Shown here one piece after another: positions 27,182 through 36,397 of a stretch of DNA of 64,000 bases; position 1 is the first letter of the stretch; the number at the start of each line of letters is the position of its first letter. The notes beneath the pieces were generated by a model that was given only the letters and a program-made list of their open reading frames with translations, was not told the origin of the DNA and did no database searches. The DNA is taken from NCBI RefSeq assembly GCF_048001765.1, contig NZ_CP181447.1, forward strand, positions 682,001 to 746,000, read 5' to 3'. Source of the DNA: Bombiscardovia asteroides_K (GTDB lineage: Bacteria; Actinomycetota; Actinomycetes; Actinomycetales; Bifidobacteriaceae). The position numbers and the translations under genes were made by a program.

Positions 27182-28388
27182 TCCGCACACGGCTCCCTCC
27201 AGGGAGTCCGGCGGCAAGGGGGACTACCGGGGCTGGCGGGCTATACTCAATCCGCTCTGGTGCTACTACGGCTTTCTGGCTACAGTCGTCGCCACCACGG
27301 TCTTCGGCCTGATGATGGTCTTCTCCTCCTCGGCTGTGGATCTGGTGGCCCAGGGTAGCTCACCCTGGAGCCAGGTCATTCGCCAGAGCATATATGCAGT
27401 GGTGGGGCTCTTGCTGGCCCTTCTGGCCCTGAGGATCAGCGTCGACCACTACCGGAGTTGGAGCACCTGGTTTCTGATTGCCAGCCAGGGCATCCAGCTG
27501 CTGACCCGCACTCCGTTGGGGCGTTCTGCCAACGGCAATGAGGGGTGGATCTCGGTGGGGGGCATATCCATGCAGCCGGCCGAGCTCCTCAAGCTGGCCC
27601 TGTGTCTGTGGCTGCCCCAGGCCCTGATTGAAGCCCAACGGCAGGCCGGCGAGGATTCCGATCTGAAGAGCCTGGCCAAGGCCTATGCCAAGCCGGCTGT
27701 CGGTTTTATTGTCAGTTTCCTGCTGATCATGCTGGGCAAGGACCTGGGAACGGCCATGATCATCGTCATTATCGGCTTCGTGGCCTTTCTGGTCTCGGGC
27801 TTCCCCCTGCGCTGGCTGCTCAGCCTGGCAGTCCTGGGGATGGCCGCGGTCATCGGCTTTTCGGTCTACGGCAACAGTAACCGAACCCAGCGGATCTTGG
27901 CCGCCTACGGCAAGTGTTCGGAGGACGACATTCAAGGGGTCTGCTACCAGTCCATCCATGGGCTCTACGCCATGGCCTCAGGGGGATTGACCGGGGTCGG
28001 GCTGGGCAACTCCAGGGAGAAGTGGAACTACCTGCCCGAGGCACACAATGACTTCATCTTCGCTGTCATAGGCGAGGAGCTGGGCTTTGTAGGGGCAGCC
28101 ATGCTTATTCTGGTCTTTGTGGTTATGGGCTGGTGCATGCTGAGAATCGCCCTGACCACCAAGGACCGGTATGCGGGCATGGTGCTGATCTGCCTGGATG
28201 TGTGGCTGGTGGGCCAAGCCCTGGTCAACATTTGCGTGGTTCTGGGCCTGCTGCCGGTCATCGGGCTGCCCCTGCCCTTTGTGTCGGCCGGAGGGACCGC
28301 GCTGATCTCCTGTCTGGCTTCGGCTGGGGTGGCTCTGAAGATGATTCGGACCCAACCGGACGTGATGGCAGCCACGGACGGGTCCTGA
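27165..28388 (+). CDS. ftsW: Septal peptidoglycan glycosyltransferase FtsW
   Basis: FtsW is the SEDS-family polymerase that works with FtsI at the septum. The 407-residue protein has a polar N-terminus and about ten membrane segments. Family signatures include MMVFSSSAVD, GISMQPAELLKLAL, GKDLGTAMI, SGGLTGVGLGNSREKW, LPEAHNDFIFAVIGEELGF and GLPLPFVSAGGTALIS. The ATG lies inside the end of murD (17-base overlap) and there is only one base between its stop and the murG start. Confidence 0.94.
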   Translation: MKRDTDPHTAPSRESGGKGDYRGWRAILNPLWCYYGFLATVVATTVFGLMMVFSSSAVDLVAQGSSPWSQVIRQSIYAVVGLLLALLALRISVDHYRSWSTWFLIASQGIQLLTRTPLGRSANGNEGWISVGGISMQPAELLKLALCLWLPQALIEAQRQAGEDSDLKSLAKAYAKPAVGFIVSFLLIMLGKDLGTAMIIVIIGFVAFLVSGFPLRWLLSLAVLGMAAVIGFSVYGNSNRTQRILAAYGKCSEDDIQGVCYQSIHGLYAMASGGLTGVGLGNSREKWNYLPEAHNDFIFAVIGEELGFVGAAMLILVFVVMGWCMLRIALTTKDRYAGMVLICLDVWLVGQALVNICVVLGLLPVIGLPLPFVSAGGTALISCLASAGVALKMIRTQPDVMAATDGS

Positions 28389-28389
28389 G

Positions 28390-29691
28390 ATGCGGAATGG
28401 ACATGGCGGAAAGGAAGCGGATTCGCGGATGACGACAGCGACGAGGACCGGGAAAGGGATGCCTGGGGTTGCCCAGGAGCATGCCGGAAAAGGCGTTGGT
28501 CCCCATCTGGTGTTGGCCGGCGGGGGGACGGCAGGGCATGTCAACCCCCTGCTCAGTGTGGCTGCGGCTATTCGAGAGTGCTGTCCCCAAGCGGCTGTCA
28601 GCGTGATCGGCACTGCTGTCGGGCTGGAGCACGACCTGGTACCGGCAGCCGGACTTCCCCTGGATCTGATTGAGAAGGTGCCCTTCCCTCGACGTCCCGG
28701 CAAGGCCGCTCTGGTCTTCCCCCGGCGTTGGCGGCGTGAGGTGCAGCGGGTCCGAGGCTATTTGCAGGCTCGGTCGGCCGACCTGGTGGTCGGCTTTGGC
28801 GGCTATGCCTCGGCGCCGGCCTACAGGGCCGCACGGAACCTGGGTCTGCCCATCGTCGTCCATGAGCAGAACGCCCGGGCGGGCATGGCCAACAAGCTGG
28901 GTGCCCGCTGGGCTGATTTCGTGGGTACAGCCTATGAGAATACCGGCATACGGGCCCGGTCGGGAGTGCCCGTGCGCCGCGTGGGCCTGCCCCTGCGGCC
29001 GGCCATTGCCCGACTGGCCAAGCAGATGGAGGCTGACCCTGCAGGAGCCCGGCGGGAGTCTGCGCAGTCTCTGGGATTGGATCCCGATAGACCCATCCTG
29101 TTGGTGACTGGGGGATCCTTGGGTGCGCTCAGTCTGAACAAGGCGGTGGCTGGCGCAGCCCGGCAGCTGCTGGACCGAACCCAGGTCATCCATCTGACGG
29201 GTCGTGGCAAGGCCGACCAGGTCAGGAAGCAGGTGGTGGCTGACTTGGGCGATGCGGCCATCAACGATTTGGACCCAGCCCACCGGGGCCAGGGGGACTA
29301 CCACATGGCCGAATACCTGGAGCGGATTGATTTGGCATTCGCCTGCGCTGATCTGGTGGTCTGCAGGGCTGGTGCCGGCTCTGTCAGTGAGCTGGCCGCC
29401 CTGGGCGTGCCCGCCATCTACGTGCCCCTGCCCATTGGTAACGGTGAACAGCGGTTCAATGCTCAGCCGGTCGTCCATGCCAGGGGAGGGCTCATGGTGG
29501 ATGATGCGGCCCTGAATGCTCAATGGATAGCCGATCATGTCCCTGCCCTCATGGCCGACAGGGATAAGCTGGCTGACATGCGCCGTCGGGCCTGGGAGTA
29601 CGGGATTCGCGACGCCGCCCAGGTGATGGCCGAGCAGATTCTGACCATGGCCGACCAACACCTTGCCCGCAAGGATTCTGGGAGGGCCTAA
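28390..29691 (+). CDS. murG: UDP-GlcNAc:lipid I N-acetylglucosaminyltransferase
   Basis: MurG adds GlcNAc to lipid I, giving lipid II at the inner face of the membrane. It has the G-loop LAGGGTAGHVNPLLS, GFGGYASAPAYRAA and VHEQNARAGMANKLG, a second Gly-rich loop VTGGSLGALSLNKAV and the donor-site CRAGAGSVSELAALGVPAIY. From the first ATG it is 433 residues, longer than the usual 360-390. Later starts at 28429 or 28459 are possible and would remove a poorly conserved tail. Confidence 0.92.
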   Translation: MRNGHGGKEADSRMTTATRTGKGMPGVAQEHAGKGVGPHLVLAGGGTAGHVNPLLSVAAAIRECCPQAAVSVIGTAVGLEHDLVPAAGLPLDLIEKVPFPRRPGKAALVFPRRWRREVQRVRGYLQARSADLVVGFGGYASAPAYRAARNLGLPIVVHEQNARAGMANKLGARWADFVGTAYENTGIRARSGVPVRRVGLPLRPAIARLAKQMEADPAGARRESAQSLGLDPDRPILLVTGGSLGALSLNKAVAGAARQLLDRTQVIHLTGRGKADQVRKQVVADLGDAAINDLDPAHRGQGDYHMAEYLERIDLAFACADLVVCRAGAGSVSELAALGVPAIYVPLPIGNGEQRFNAQPVVHARGGLMVDDAALNAQWIADHVPALMADRDKLADMRRRAWEYGIRDAAQVMAEQILTMADQHLARKDSGRA

Positions 29692-29764
29692 TCGGGCATA
29701 ATGGAGGCAGGCGACGGGCGACCGTCTTGAATGGTCCTGAACTGTTGGAGGAGATGCAACTACT

Positions 29765-31399
29765 GTGCCCAAGCATGAATTGAATACAGTGCCCGGTCGG
29801 CAGGACAGCGGTGACCGGTCCCTGCCGGTCCTGGACCCCTGCCTGCCTGCCCTGGCCCAGGCCGGAGTGAGCGACCCCAAGGACCTGGGTCCCACACACT
29901 TCATCGGCATAGGCGGGGCCGGGATGAGCGTGCTTGCCGAGATGCTCCACCAGGAAGGGGTTCAGGTCTCCGGCTCCGACCGCGCCGAGGGGGAGAAAAC
30001 CCGTCGTCTGCGCCAACTGGGAATTCGGGTCACCATCGGTCAAGATGCCAGCAACGTGGCCGGGGCCCGCACGGTGGTCTGGTCCAGTGCCATCAAGCCC
30101 GACAATCCCGAGATCCTGGCAGCTCGTGACGCCGGCGCTCGGCTGGTACATCGCAGCGACATTCTGGCCCTGCTCATGGCTTCCAGGATTTCAGTCACCG
30201 TGGCCGGAGCCCATGGCAAGACCACGACCAGCGCCCTCTTGGCCCACCTGCTGACCAAGGGCGGCGGTGGGAATCTGGCCGATCCCAGCTATGCCATCGG
30301 AGGCAGCCTCCAGAGCGACCAGGGGCCCATGGACGGTGGGCATGTGGGAGCCGGACGGGTCCTGGTGGCCGAGGCGGACGAGTCCGACGGCAGCTTTGGC
30401 AAGTACACCCCGGACATCGCCATCATTACCAACGTGGAGCCCGACCATCTGGACCACTACGGCACGGCTGATGCCTTCCACCAGGCTTTTGTGGAACATG
30501 CTCGGCATGCCCGCCGCTTCCTGGTGGTCTGTGGGGACGACCAGGGCGCTCTGGAGGTGTTGCGACGGCTTCACGGGGACTGCCAGGCCAGAATTATCGT
30601 CTATACTTCGGATTCCCAACTGAATATTGACTCCCTGCCTGGGATTCTGGGCCTGGTGCGCATCGGGTCTGAGTCCGAGAGCAGCGGCAGCGGTCGTGAG
30701 CATTGCCGTCTGGCTCTCCCCGCGCAGGTGCTCCAGGCGGCAGGGCTGGAGGTCGGCAAGCCGCTGGATCTGCAGGTGGATCTGGCGATCCCCGGCATCC
30801 ACAACGCCCGCAATGCCTCCGCAGCCATCATCGCCGCCATCCTGCTGGGGATGGATCCTGGTACGGCCGCCGCTTCTGCCGCCGACTTTCGTGGAGCCTC
30901 TCGACGCTTCGAGGTCCGCGGAATCCGGCATGGGGTCACCGTAGTGGATGATTACGCCCATCATCCTACGGAGATTGCCGCCCTGCTGACCGCCGCCAGG
31001 CGACGCTATCCTGGCCGGACCATCAGGGTGCTCTTCCAGCCCCACCTGTATTCGCGCACCGCCATCTTCGCCGACCGTTTTGCGGCGGCTTTGTCTCTGG
31101 CGGACGATGTGACCGTCACTGACATCTTCCCCGCGCGTGAGCTTGCCAGCGATTTCCCGGGCGTGGATGCCGGAACCATCCCCGCTGCCGCCCGCAAGGC
31201 ATCGGGCCAGGAGTCTCAGGATTCCGGGAATAGGTCTGCTGGAGCTATCTTCCAGGCCTGCCCGAACATGCGTCAGGCCGCTCTGAATCTGGCTGAGCGG
31301 GCGGAGCCGGGTGATGTGATCCTGACTGTGGGCGCCGGCGATGTAACCGACATGGGGCCGGTCATTCTTGACAGGCTGGCTGAACGGGACGAGCAGTGA
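29765..31399 (+). CDS. murC: UDP-N-acetylmuramate--L-alanine ligase
   Basis: MurC attaches L-alanine to UDP-MurNAc, the first stem-peptide step. The 544-residue protein shows FIGIGGAGMSVLAEML, VSGSDRAEGEKTRRL, the P-loop VAGAHGKTTTSALLAHL, DESDGSFGKYTPDIAIITNV, EPDHLDHYG and VVDDYAHHPTEIAALL. It exceeds the usual 460-490 residues, with an N-terminal extension of about 37 residues and an insertion with Ser/Gly near residues 300-325. The GTG at 29765 lies 13 bases after GGAGGAG. Its stop overlaps the ftsQ start (GTGA). Confidence 0.94.
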   Translation: MPKHELNTVPGRQDSGDRSLPVLDPCLPALAQAGVSDPKDLGPTHFIGIGGAGMSVLAEMLHQEGVQVSGSDRAEGEKTRRLRQLGIRVTIGQDASNVAGARTVVWSSAIKPDNPEILAARDAGARLVHRSDILALLMASRISVTVAGAHGKTTTSALLAHLLTKGGGGNLADPSYAIGGSLQSDQGPMDGGHVGAGRVLVAEADESDGSFGKYTPDIAIITNVEPDHLDHYGTADAFHQAFVEHARHARRFLVVCGDDQGALEVLRRLHGDCQARIIVYTSDSQLNIDSLPGILGLVRIGSESESSGSGREHCRLALPAQVLQAAGLEVGKPLDLQVDLAIPGIHNARNASAAIIAAILLGMDPGTAAASAADFRGASRRFEVRGIRHGVTVVDDYAHHPTEIAALLTAARRRYPGRTIRVLFQPHLYSRTAIFADRFAAALSLADDVTVTDIFPARELASDFPGVDAGTIPAAARKASGQESQDSGNRSAGAIFQACPNMRQAALNLAERAEPGDVILTVGAGDVTDMGPVILDRLAERDEQ

Positions 31400-32643
31400 A
31401 GACCGGCAAGGGTCGCCGCGCCTCCAGTGGGGCTTCATCCAGGACCAGGGCCGTCCGGGCTGCCAAGGCCGCACGGACGGCCCGGTCTGGGCGCACCAAG
31501 TCTTCGGGAGAGGAACAGCGGACCAGCAGAACTGCCAGATCGGCCAGGTCGACTCTTTCCGATGGTGCAGCACTGTCAGGCCGCCGGTCCAAGACTGAAA
31601 AGACCGGCAGCGAGGGCAGGCGTCTCAAGCGGTCGAAGCGCCTTAAGGGTCGTCTGAATCGTACCAAGAATCCAGGCGGATCCCGGACTCGCAGTGCCAG
31701 GTCGGCCTCCTCATCCTCCCGATCCCTGGTGAAAGGGAACAAGGCCTCGGCCTCAAAGTCTGCGACCTCACGCACGACAAGTTCGGCCGGAGGATTCGTT
31801 GATGCCCGGACCATACCGCCGGACCGGCCTGTCTCAGGCAGGATCGGCACTGATCAGGAGGAGCAGGGGCTGGGGATTTTCGTTCGTCCCAAGGTGCTGG
31901 ACTTTCAGGCCCGGGTGCGCGAGAAGAAGAAGGTCAGCCGCAGGCTGGTCCTTATCCGGACAGGCGTTGTCATCCTGGTCATGGCGCTGATCGCAGGACT
32001 GGCATGGCTGCTCTTCCTCTCGCCGGTCTTTCGCCTGCAGACCGACAAGATCGATGTCAGCGGCGGCAATGCCTGGGTCTCCAACGATCGGGTGGCCTCA
32101 ATCGTGGCCAATCAAGTGGATCGCTCGTTGCTGCTGGTTTCCACCAATGGCGTCGAGCAGGAGATCAGCGGCATGGCCGGGGTGACCGATGCCAAGGTCC
32201 GCAAGAGTTTTCCGCACGGTCTGGAGGTGACCTTCGATGCCCAGGAGCCCACGGCGGTCTTCAAGGATGCACAGGGCAAGCTGACGGCCGTCGACAGGCA
32301 GGGGAGGGCGCTCAACACTGTGTCCAAGCCGGTGGACGGGGTGCCGGTCATCCAGGTGGCCACCGTCAAGCGGGCCCAGCAGGATCAGGCGGTCAGGCAG
32401 ACCCTGCGGATTCTGTCGAGCATGCCCGAGGCCATGCGCCATTCGGTGACCAAGGTGACTGCGGAGACCCAGGACTCGATCACCACCGAGCTGGATCAGG
32501 GCAGGCATGTCATCATCTGGGGCGACGGCTCCGACCTGAAGCTCAAGCAGGCCGTGGTCGACAAGATCATCAATGATCCGTCCAAGATTGGCGACAAGCA
32601 TCAGTTGGACGTATCGGCGCCTCTGCGACCCATCGTTAAATAG
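31396..32643 (+). CDS. ftsQ: Division protein FtsQ with long basic N-terminal tail
   Basis: FtsQ links FtsL/FtsB with the late divisome. The protein has 415 residues. Residues 1 to about 145 are low-complexity and strongly basic (Arg, Lys, Ser, Thr, Ala), for example RAVRAAKAARTARSGRTKSS. One membrane segment follows near residues 187-208 (LIRTGVVILVMALIAGLAWL), then the POTRA domain (FRLQTDKIDVSGGNAWVSND to GVTDAKVRKSFPHGLEVTF) and the beta domain. The GTG start overlaps the murC stop by 4 bases. It is the last gene of the cluster; ftsZ does not follow. The 3' end overlaps convergent dtd by 8 bases. Confidence 0.92.
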   Translation: MKTGKGRRASSGASSRTRAVRAAKAARTARSGRTKSSGEEQRTSRTARSARSTLSDGAALSGRRSKTEKTGSEGRRLKRSKRLKGRLNRTKNPGGSRTRSARSASSSSRSLVKGNKASASKSATSRTTSSAGGFVDARTIPPDRPVSGRIGTDQEEQGLGIFVRPKVLDFQARVREKKKVSRRLVLIRTGVVILVMALIAGLAWLLFLSPVFRLQTDKIDVSGGNAWVSNDRVASIVANQVDRSLLLVSTNGVEQEISGMAGVTDAKVRKSFPHGLEVTFDAQEPTAVFKDAQGKLTAVDRQGRALNTVSKPVDGVPVIQVATVKRAQQDQAVRQTLRILSSMPEAMRHSVTKVTAETQDSITTELDQGRHVIIWGDGSDLKLKQAVVDKIINDPSKIGDKHQLDVSAPLRPIVK

Positions 32644-33136
32644 TCGCTGGAGGAACAGCCGTCTTCATCAGCCTGTCGGTGTCCAGCAGGATGGTCACAG
32701 GGCCGTCGTTGACCAGATCCACTCGCATGTGGGCACCGAAGCGACCTTCGGCGACAGGGACACCGGTCGCGGCCAGGGCCCGGTTCAGGTCCTGCCAGAT
32801 GCTCTGGGCATGTTGGGGCTCTCCGGCCGCCATGAAGCTGGGACGGTTGCCGCGACGCAGATCAGCATATAGTGTGAACTGGGAGATGGAGAGGATGGAG
32901 CCGCCGCAGTCCAGGACCGACCGGTTCATCCGGCCCTCCTCGTCGGCGAAGATACGCATCCGGGTCAGCTTGCGGACGGCATAGTCCACCTGGTCAGACG
33001 CGTCGCCATCCTGGACGGCCACCAGGAGCAAGAGGCCCGTGCCGATGCTCTGGGGTTTGAAATCGGGATCCGGCTGCCCCTGTTCGTCGACCACATCGAC
33101 CCGGGCATGGCTGACCCGCTGTATGACGATTCTCAT
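32636..33136 (-). CDS. dtd: D-aminoacyl-tRNA deacylase
   Basis: Dtd removes D-amino acids wrongly attached to tRNA, and glycine from tRNA-Ala. The 166-residue protein begins MRIVIQRVSHARVDV, carries the catalytic SQFTLYADLRRGNRPSF and the specificity loop NDGPVTILLDT, close to the canonical SQFTL and GPVT motifs. The length is slightly above 150 because of a small insertion (EQGQPDPDFKPQS). Its last 8 bases overlap the end of ftsQ on the other strand. Confidence 0.95.
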   Translation of the reverse strand: MRIVIQRVSHARVDVVDEQGQPDPDFKPQSIGTGLLLLVAVQDGDASDQVDYAVRKLTRMRIFADEEGRMNRSVLDCGGSILSISQFTLYADLRRGNRPSFMAAGEPQHAQSIWQDLNRALAATGVPVAEGRFGAHMRVDLVNDGPVTILLDTDRLMKTAVPPATI

Positions 33137-33154
33137 GCTTTCAGTCTAAGGACT

Positions 33155-34060
33155 TCAGGCGTTGTTGTAGTGCCGCAGGGAAAAGCTGGAGCGGTACCTG
33201 GTTGGTGTCAGGCCGGAGAACCGTTTGAAGACCCGCATGAAGTACTTGGGGTCGTCATACCCGCAGGCCTCGGCGATTTGGCTGACGCCCATGCAGGTCG
33301 ACAGGAGCAGCTCCTGCGCCCTTTCGATGCGCACCCGCCTGATCTGCCCGGTGATGCCTATGCCGAACCGCCGCTTGTAGATGGTCGACAGGTAGGAGGG
33401 CGAGTAATTGAAGTTCTCCGCCACGCTGGCCACACTGATCCGGTCGCAGGCGTTGATGCGGATCCAATCCTGGACCTTCTGGAGGGTGCTGTCCTCGTCG
33501 TCCGCTTCCTGAGAGTCCTTGGGCGCGGGCCCTCCCATGGAGATCTCCATGAGCAGACAGGTCATGAAATAGCTGCAGTAGGGGCTGGGCTCCGGGTAGG
33601 TGCGCTGATAGATGTCCAGCAGCTGGTTGAACATGACGGTCACCCGGTTGTTGTCTGCCAGACGAAAATCCAGGGGCAGCACCACGCGTGCCACGCCCTG
33701 GCCCTTTCCATCCCTCTGTTCGTCAGTCAGGCCCTGAACCCCTTTCCAGTCGGGCAAGGTGAAGTGGGCCCAGTAGAAGGTCAGCGGCTCTTGTCCCAGC
33801 CGTCGACTGCCCTCATGAGGGGTGCCGGGCGGGATCAACAGCAGACCGCCTGCCTTCAGATCACGTTGTCGTCCGGCTACGGTCAGCGGGAGGACACCCT
33901 CTTCAACCAGAATCAGCTCAAAGCTGTCAACGGTGCGGCGCTCATGAATCCATCCTGGGGTGCCGATGAAGCGCCCTGCGGATTTGAAGACCGCCGCATC
34001 GTTGGGGAAACTGGTGATGATTGCCTGATACGTGCTGACCGTCCTTACTGTCTGTGAAAT
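33155..34060 (-). CDS. AraC-family transcriptional regulator; start codon unusual
   Basis: The C-terminal part has two helix-turn-helix units typical of AraC/XylS proteins (RISVASVAENFNYSPSYLST and GVSQIAEACGYDDPKYFMRV, then FKRFSGLTPTRYR). The N-terminal cupin-like sensor reads continuously from 34078 (for example SAGRFIGTPGWIHERRTVD, then FELILVEEGVLPL and LLLIPPGTPHEGS). Yet no ATG, GTG or TTG exists in frame between the stop of the upstream gene (TGA, 34079-34081) and a TTG at 33836-33838 inside the cupin. The ATT at 34058-34060 (ISQTVRTVST) is the best candidate start and gives 301 residues, the usual length. The same reading frame as the upstream glycosidase is used. It probably controls that gene and the divergent transporter. 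Confidence 0.75.
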   Translation of the reverse strand: MSQTVRTVSTYQAIITSFPNDAAVFKSAGRFIGTPGWIHERRTVDSFELILVEEGVLPLTVAGRQRDLKAGGLLLIPPGTPHEGSRRLGQEPLTFYWAHFTLPDWKGVQGLTDEQRDGKGQGVARVVLPLDFRLADNNRVTVMFNQLLDIYQRTYPEPSPYCSYFMTCLLMEISMGGPAPKDSQEADDEDSTLQKVQDWIRINACDRISVASVAENFNYSPSYLSTIYKRRFGIGITGQIRRVRIERAQELLLSTCMGVSQIAEACGYDDPKYFMRVFKRFSGLTPTRYRSSFSLRHYNNA

Positions 34061-34078
34061 CTTGGCCTGAGGACGCGG

Positions 34079-36397
34079 TCAGTGGCTGGCCACCTCGACG
34101 TAGGCATGGTAGGGCTGGTCATGGTCAATGGTCCAGAGGGGGACGAACTCCAAGCCGCTGTCCCGGTGACGGAAGACCAGCTTTTCGCCCTGGCGTTCAA
34201 AGGCGGACCCGGGATCCTTCCGGTCGATGTTCAGGCTCTGCATGTCGGTGCTGGGGCTCAAGGCGGCAAGCATGTAGGGGCCCCAGGCCACGGCGGCCAG
34301 GGAGGGCCTGTCAGGGGTGCCGATCAGCCGGATGGTCGGGTCGAACGTCAGCGTGACGGTGGTTCCTGACCAGGAATCCAGACCGCAGGCGCTCGCATCC
34401 AGGACCGCCACAGCCGGGTCGGTACCCATGAGATCCTGGGAGACGGGGGTACCATCGATGTCGATGTGGAACCTGCCGCGGGTCCAGACGGGGATGCGCA
34501 GGGCCAGGCGCGGCCTGTCCAGAGCCTCTATGGTGATGGTCACTTTCTCGGGGTGGCGGTCGTCCACGTCCACGTTCAGGGCGATCTTCCGGTCGATGTC
34601 GTTCAGGCTGCAGGGCAGATACTGCTCGATCCACAGGGTCGTCTCGTCCGTGTAGAAGGCTCCATCGGCGTAGTAGAAGTGCGATTCCAGGCCGGTGCCG
34701 TGGCAGCAGCTGTTCTCCTCATCGAACTCCTTGCGGCCGCCCGGTTGGGTGGGGAAGAAGTAGAGGCTGCCGCCCTGGGGCACATGGTCGGTGCTGGCGG
34801 CGATGTGGTTGAGTGTGGTCAGCTCGGTGTAGTCTGCATACTCCTGGTCTGGGTCGAAGGAGAACAGGAGCGCCGACAGCTTGAGCAGATTGTAGGAGGC
34901 GCAGGACTCGGCGGTGTTGTCCTTGAGCAGGGCGCCGATCACGTCGGGCTGCTGGAACATCTCCCCTTGCCCGGTGCCGCCCATGGCATAGATGTGGTGG
35001 CCCATGACCGACTTGAGGAAGAACTCGGCCTGCTGCAGGTAGTAGGGCAGTCCGGTATGGCGGAAGAGCTCCACCGAACCGATGACCTGGGGGATGTGCT
35101 GGTTGCCATGCAGCCCGCCAAGGGCATCCACCTTCTGACGCATGGGGACCATGAGACGGTCGTTGTCGAAGAGGCGGGCGGCCTCCAGGTGCTCCTTACG
35201 GCCGGTGATGGCGTACAGATGGGCCAGGGATTCGTTCATGCCGCCGAACTCGCCGGCGATGTACATGCTCCACATGTTTTGCAACTGCTCGTGGGGGAGA
35301 CGGTGGACGCGGTCATAGACCCAGTCGCCCAGATCCGAGGCCACGCGCAGAGCCGTTTCATTGCCGGCAAAGTGGTAGGCGTCGATCAGCCCCGCCAGGA
35401 TCTTGTGCAGGGTGTAGTAGGGCGCCCAGATGGTGGGGTAGGGCGCGTACTGTTCCAGCTTGTCGAACTGGCTCTCGTCGTAGGCCGACAGGAAGCCCGG
35501 CTTGGTGGCTCCGCTCTTTGCAAAGGCGGCCTGGACCTCGGCCAGACCGTCGACCAGGTAGGTCAGCTTGGTCCGAATGTCCTTGTCGCCGGTGGCGGCA
35601 TACCCCAAGGCGTATGCGGACAGGACGTGGCCGGTGGTGTGGCCGCGCAGGTTGGAGTCCGGAGCATCCCAGCCGATCATGGGCTTGGCGCCCTTGGTGT
35701 CCAGGTGGGCGGCCCGGCGGAACTCCACCAGGAGCTGATCGTCGTCCAGGGTCTTCAGGAAGGCTATCCGTCGGCGCTGGTTGCCCGCCAGCATGCCATC
35801 ACCGTGGAGCCGCACCCGGGAGATTGGCACGCGGCGGACCCTGGGGCTGGAATCCACAGGCTGTTCTGGGTCTTCGTCAACCACCTGAACCTTGCATTGC
35901 AGGCGGATGTCGCTTCCGTCGATGGACCCCTGGAAGTCGTGCTCGCCGATCTGCTCGTCCCGCTGTCCAACGCCTTCGTCCCAGTTGACCCGCTGGGAGA
36001 CCTTCTGCCCGTCCTTGGTCAGCACGGCCGTGAACATGGGCAGATAGTAGGTGGCGCCCTTGTGCGCTTTGATCTCGATGGGGTAGACCTTGCGCACTTC
36101 AATCTTGTTGGGCATCTGCAGCACGGTCACATCGAAACTGCGCTGGGCCCTGGCACCGCCCTTGGTGACGGTCGCGGTCAATGTCACGTTCCGGTCGCCT
36201 AGGCCGTATTCGGGTTGGTTGACCTTGCCTTGAGGGGTCACCCATCGATCGTCGCTGCTGGCCCATCCGATGGTGGTTCCCTCCATCCCTTCGGTCGGCA
36301 GTTTCAGGTCGAAGTCCACGGTGCCCGTGTTGCCGATGTAGATCTGACGGGCCGCTTCGTCGACGCAATCCTGATCAGTGTGCATGGATGATGTCAT
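34079..36397 (-). CDS. GH127/GH146-type beta-L-arabinofuranosidase
   Basis: A 772-residue intracellular enzyme without a signal peptide. Residues 1 to about 190 form beta-rich, immunoglobulin-like domains (TIGWASSDDRWVTPQG). The catalytic (alpha/alpha)6 barrel follows, with WDAPDSNLRGHTTGHVLSAY, FGGMNESLAHLYAITG and GGLHGNQHIPQVIGS. Glu497 and Cys499 (AESCASYN) and Cys564-Cys565 (NSCCHGTGLES) match the Zn-Cys site described for B. longum HypBA1, where a Cys is the nucleophile. The overall pattern is closer to GH146 than to HypBA1 itself. Such enzymes release L-arabinose from beta-L-arabinofuranosides of plant hydroxyproline-rich glycoproteins or pectin. ATG 36397 follows GGAAGTAGG. Confidence 0.85.
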   Translation of the reverse strand: MTSSMHTDQDCVDEAARQIYIGNTGTVDFDLKLPTEGMEGTTIGWASSDDRWVTPQGKVNQPEYGLGDRNVTLTATVTKGGARAQRSFDVTVLQMPNKIEVRKVYPIEIKAHKGATYYLPMFTAVLTKDGQKVSQRVNWDEGVGQRDEQIGEHDFQGSIDGSDIRLQCKVQVVDEDPEQPVDSSPRVRRVPISRVRLHGDGMLAGNQRRRIAFLKTLDDDQLLVEFRRAAHLDTKGAKPMIGWDAPDSNLRGHTTGHVLSAYALGYAATGDKDIRTKLTYLVDGLAEVQAAFAKSGATKPGFLSAYDESQFDKLEQYAPYPTIWAPYYTLHKILAGLIDAYHFAGNETALRVASDLGDWVYDRVHRLPHEQLQNMWSMYIAGEFGGMNESLAHLYAITGRKEHLEAARLFDNDRLMVPMRQKVDALGGLHGNQHIPQVIGSVELFRHTGLPYYLQQAEFFLKSVMGHHIYAMGGTGQGEMFQQPDVIGALLKDNTAESCASYNLLKLSALLFSFDPDQEYADYTELTTLNHIAASTDHVPQGGSLYFFPTQPGGRKEFDEENSCCHGTGLESHFYYADGAFYTDETTLWIEQYLPCSLNDIDRKIALNVDVDDRHPEKVTITIEALDRPRLALRIPVWTRGRFHIDIDGTPVSQDLMGTDPAVAVLDASACGLDSWSGTTVTLTFDPTIRLIGTPDRPSLAAVAWGPYMLAALSPSTDMQSLNIDRKDPGSAFERQGEKLVFRHRDSGLEFVPLWTIDHDQPYHAYVEVASH

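Noticed and set aside
28258..29910. Minus-strand open frame of 550 codons
   Set aside because: Antisense to murG and the ends of ftsW and murC, all of which have clear signatures.
34466..36202. Plus-strand open frame of 578 codons
   Set aside because: It lies antisense to the arabinofuranosidase, whose protein has clear motifs; the plus-strand product is Gly/Val/Gln-rich without any family pattern, typical of a high-GC shadow frame.
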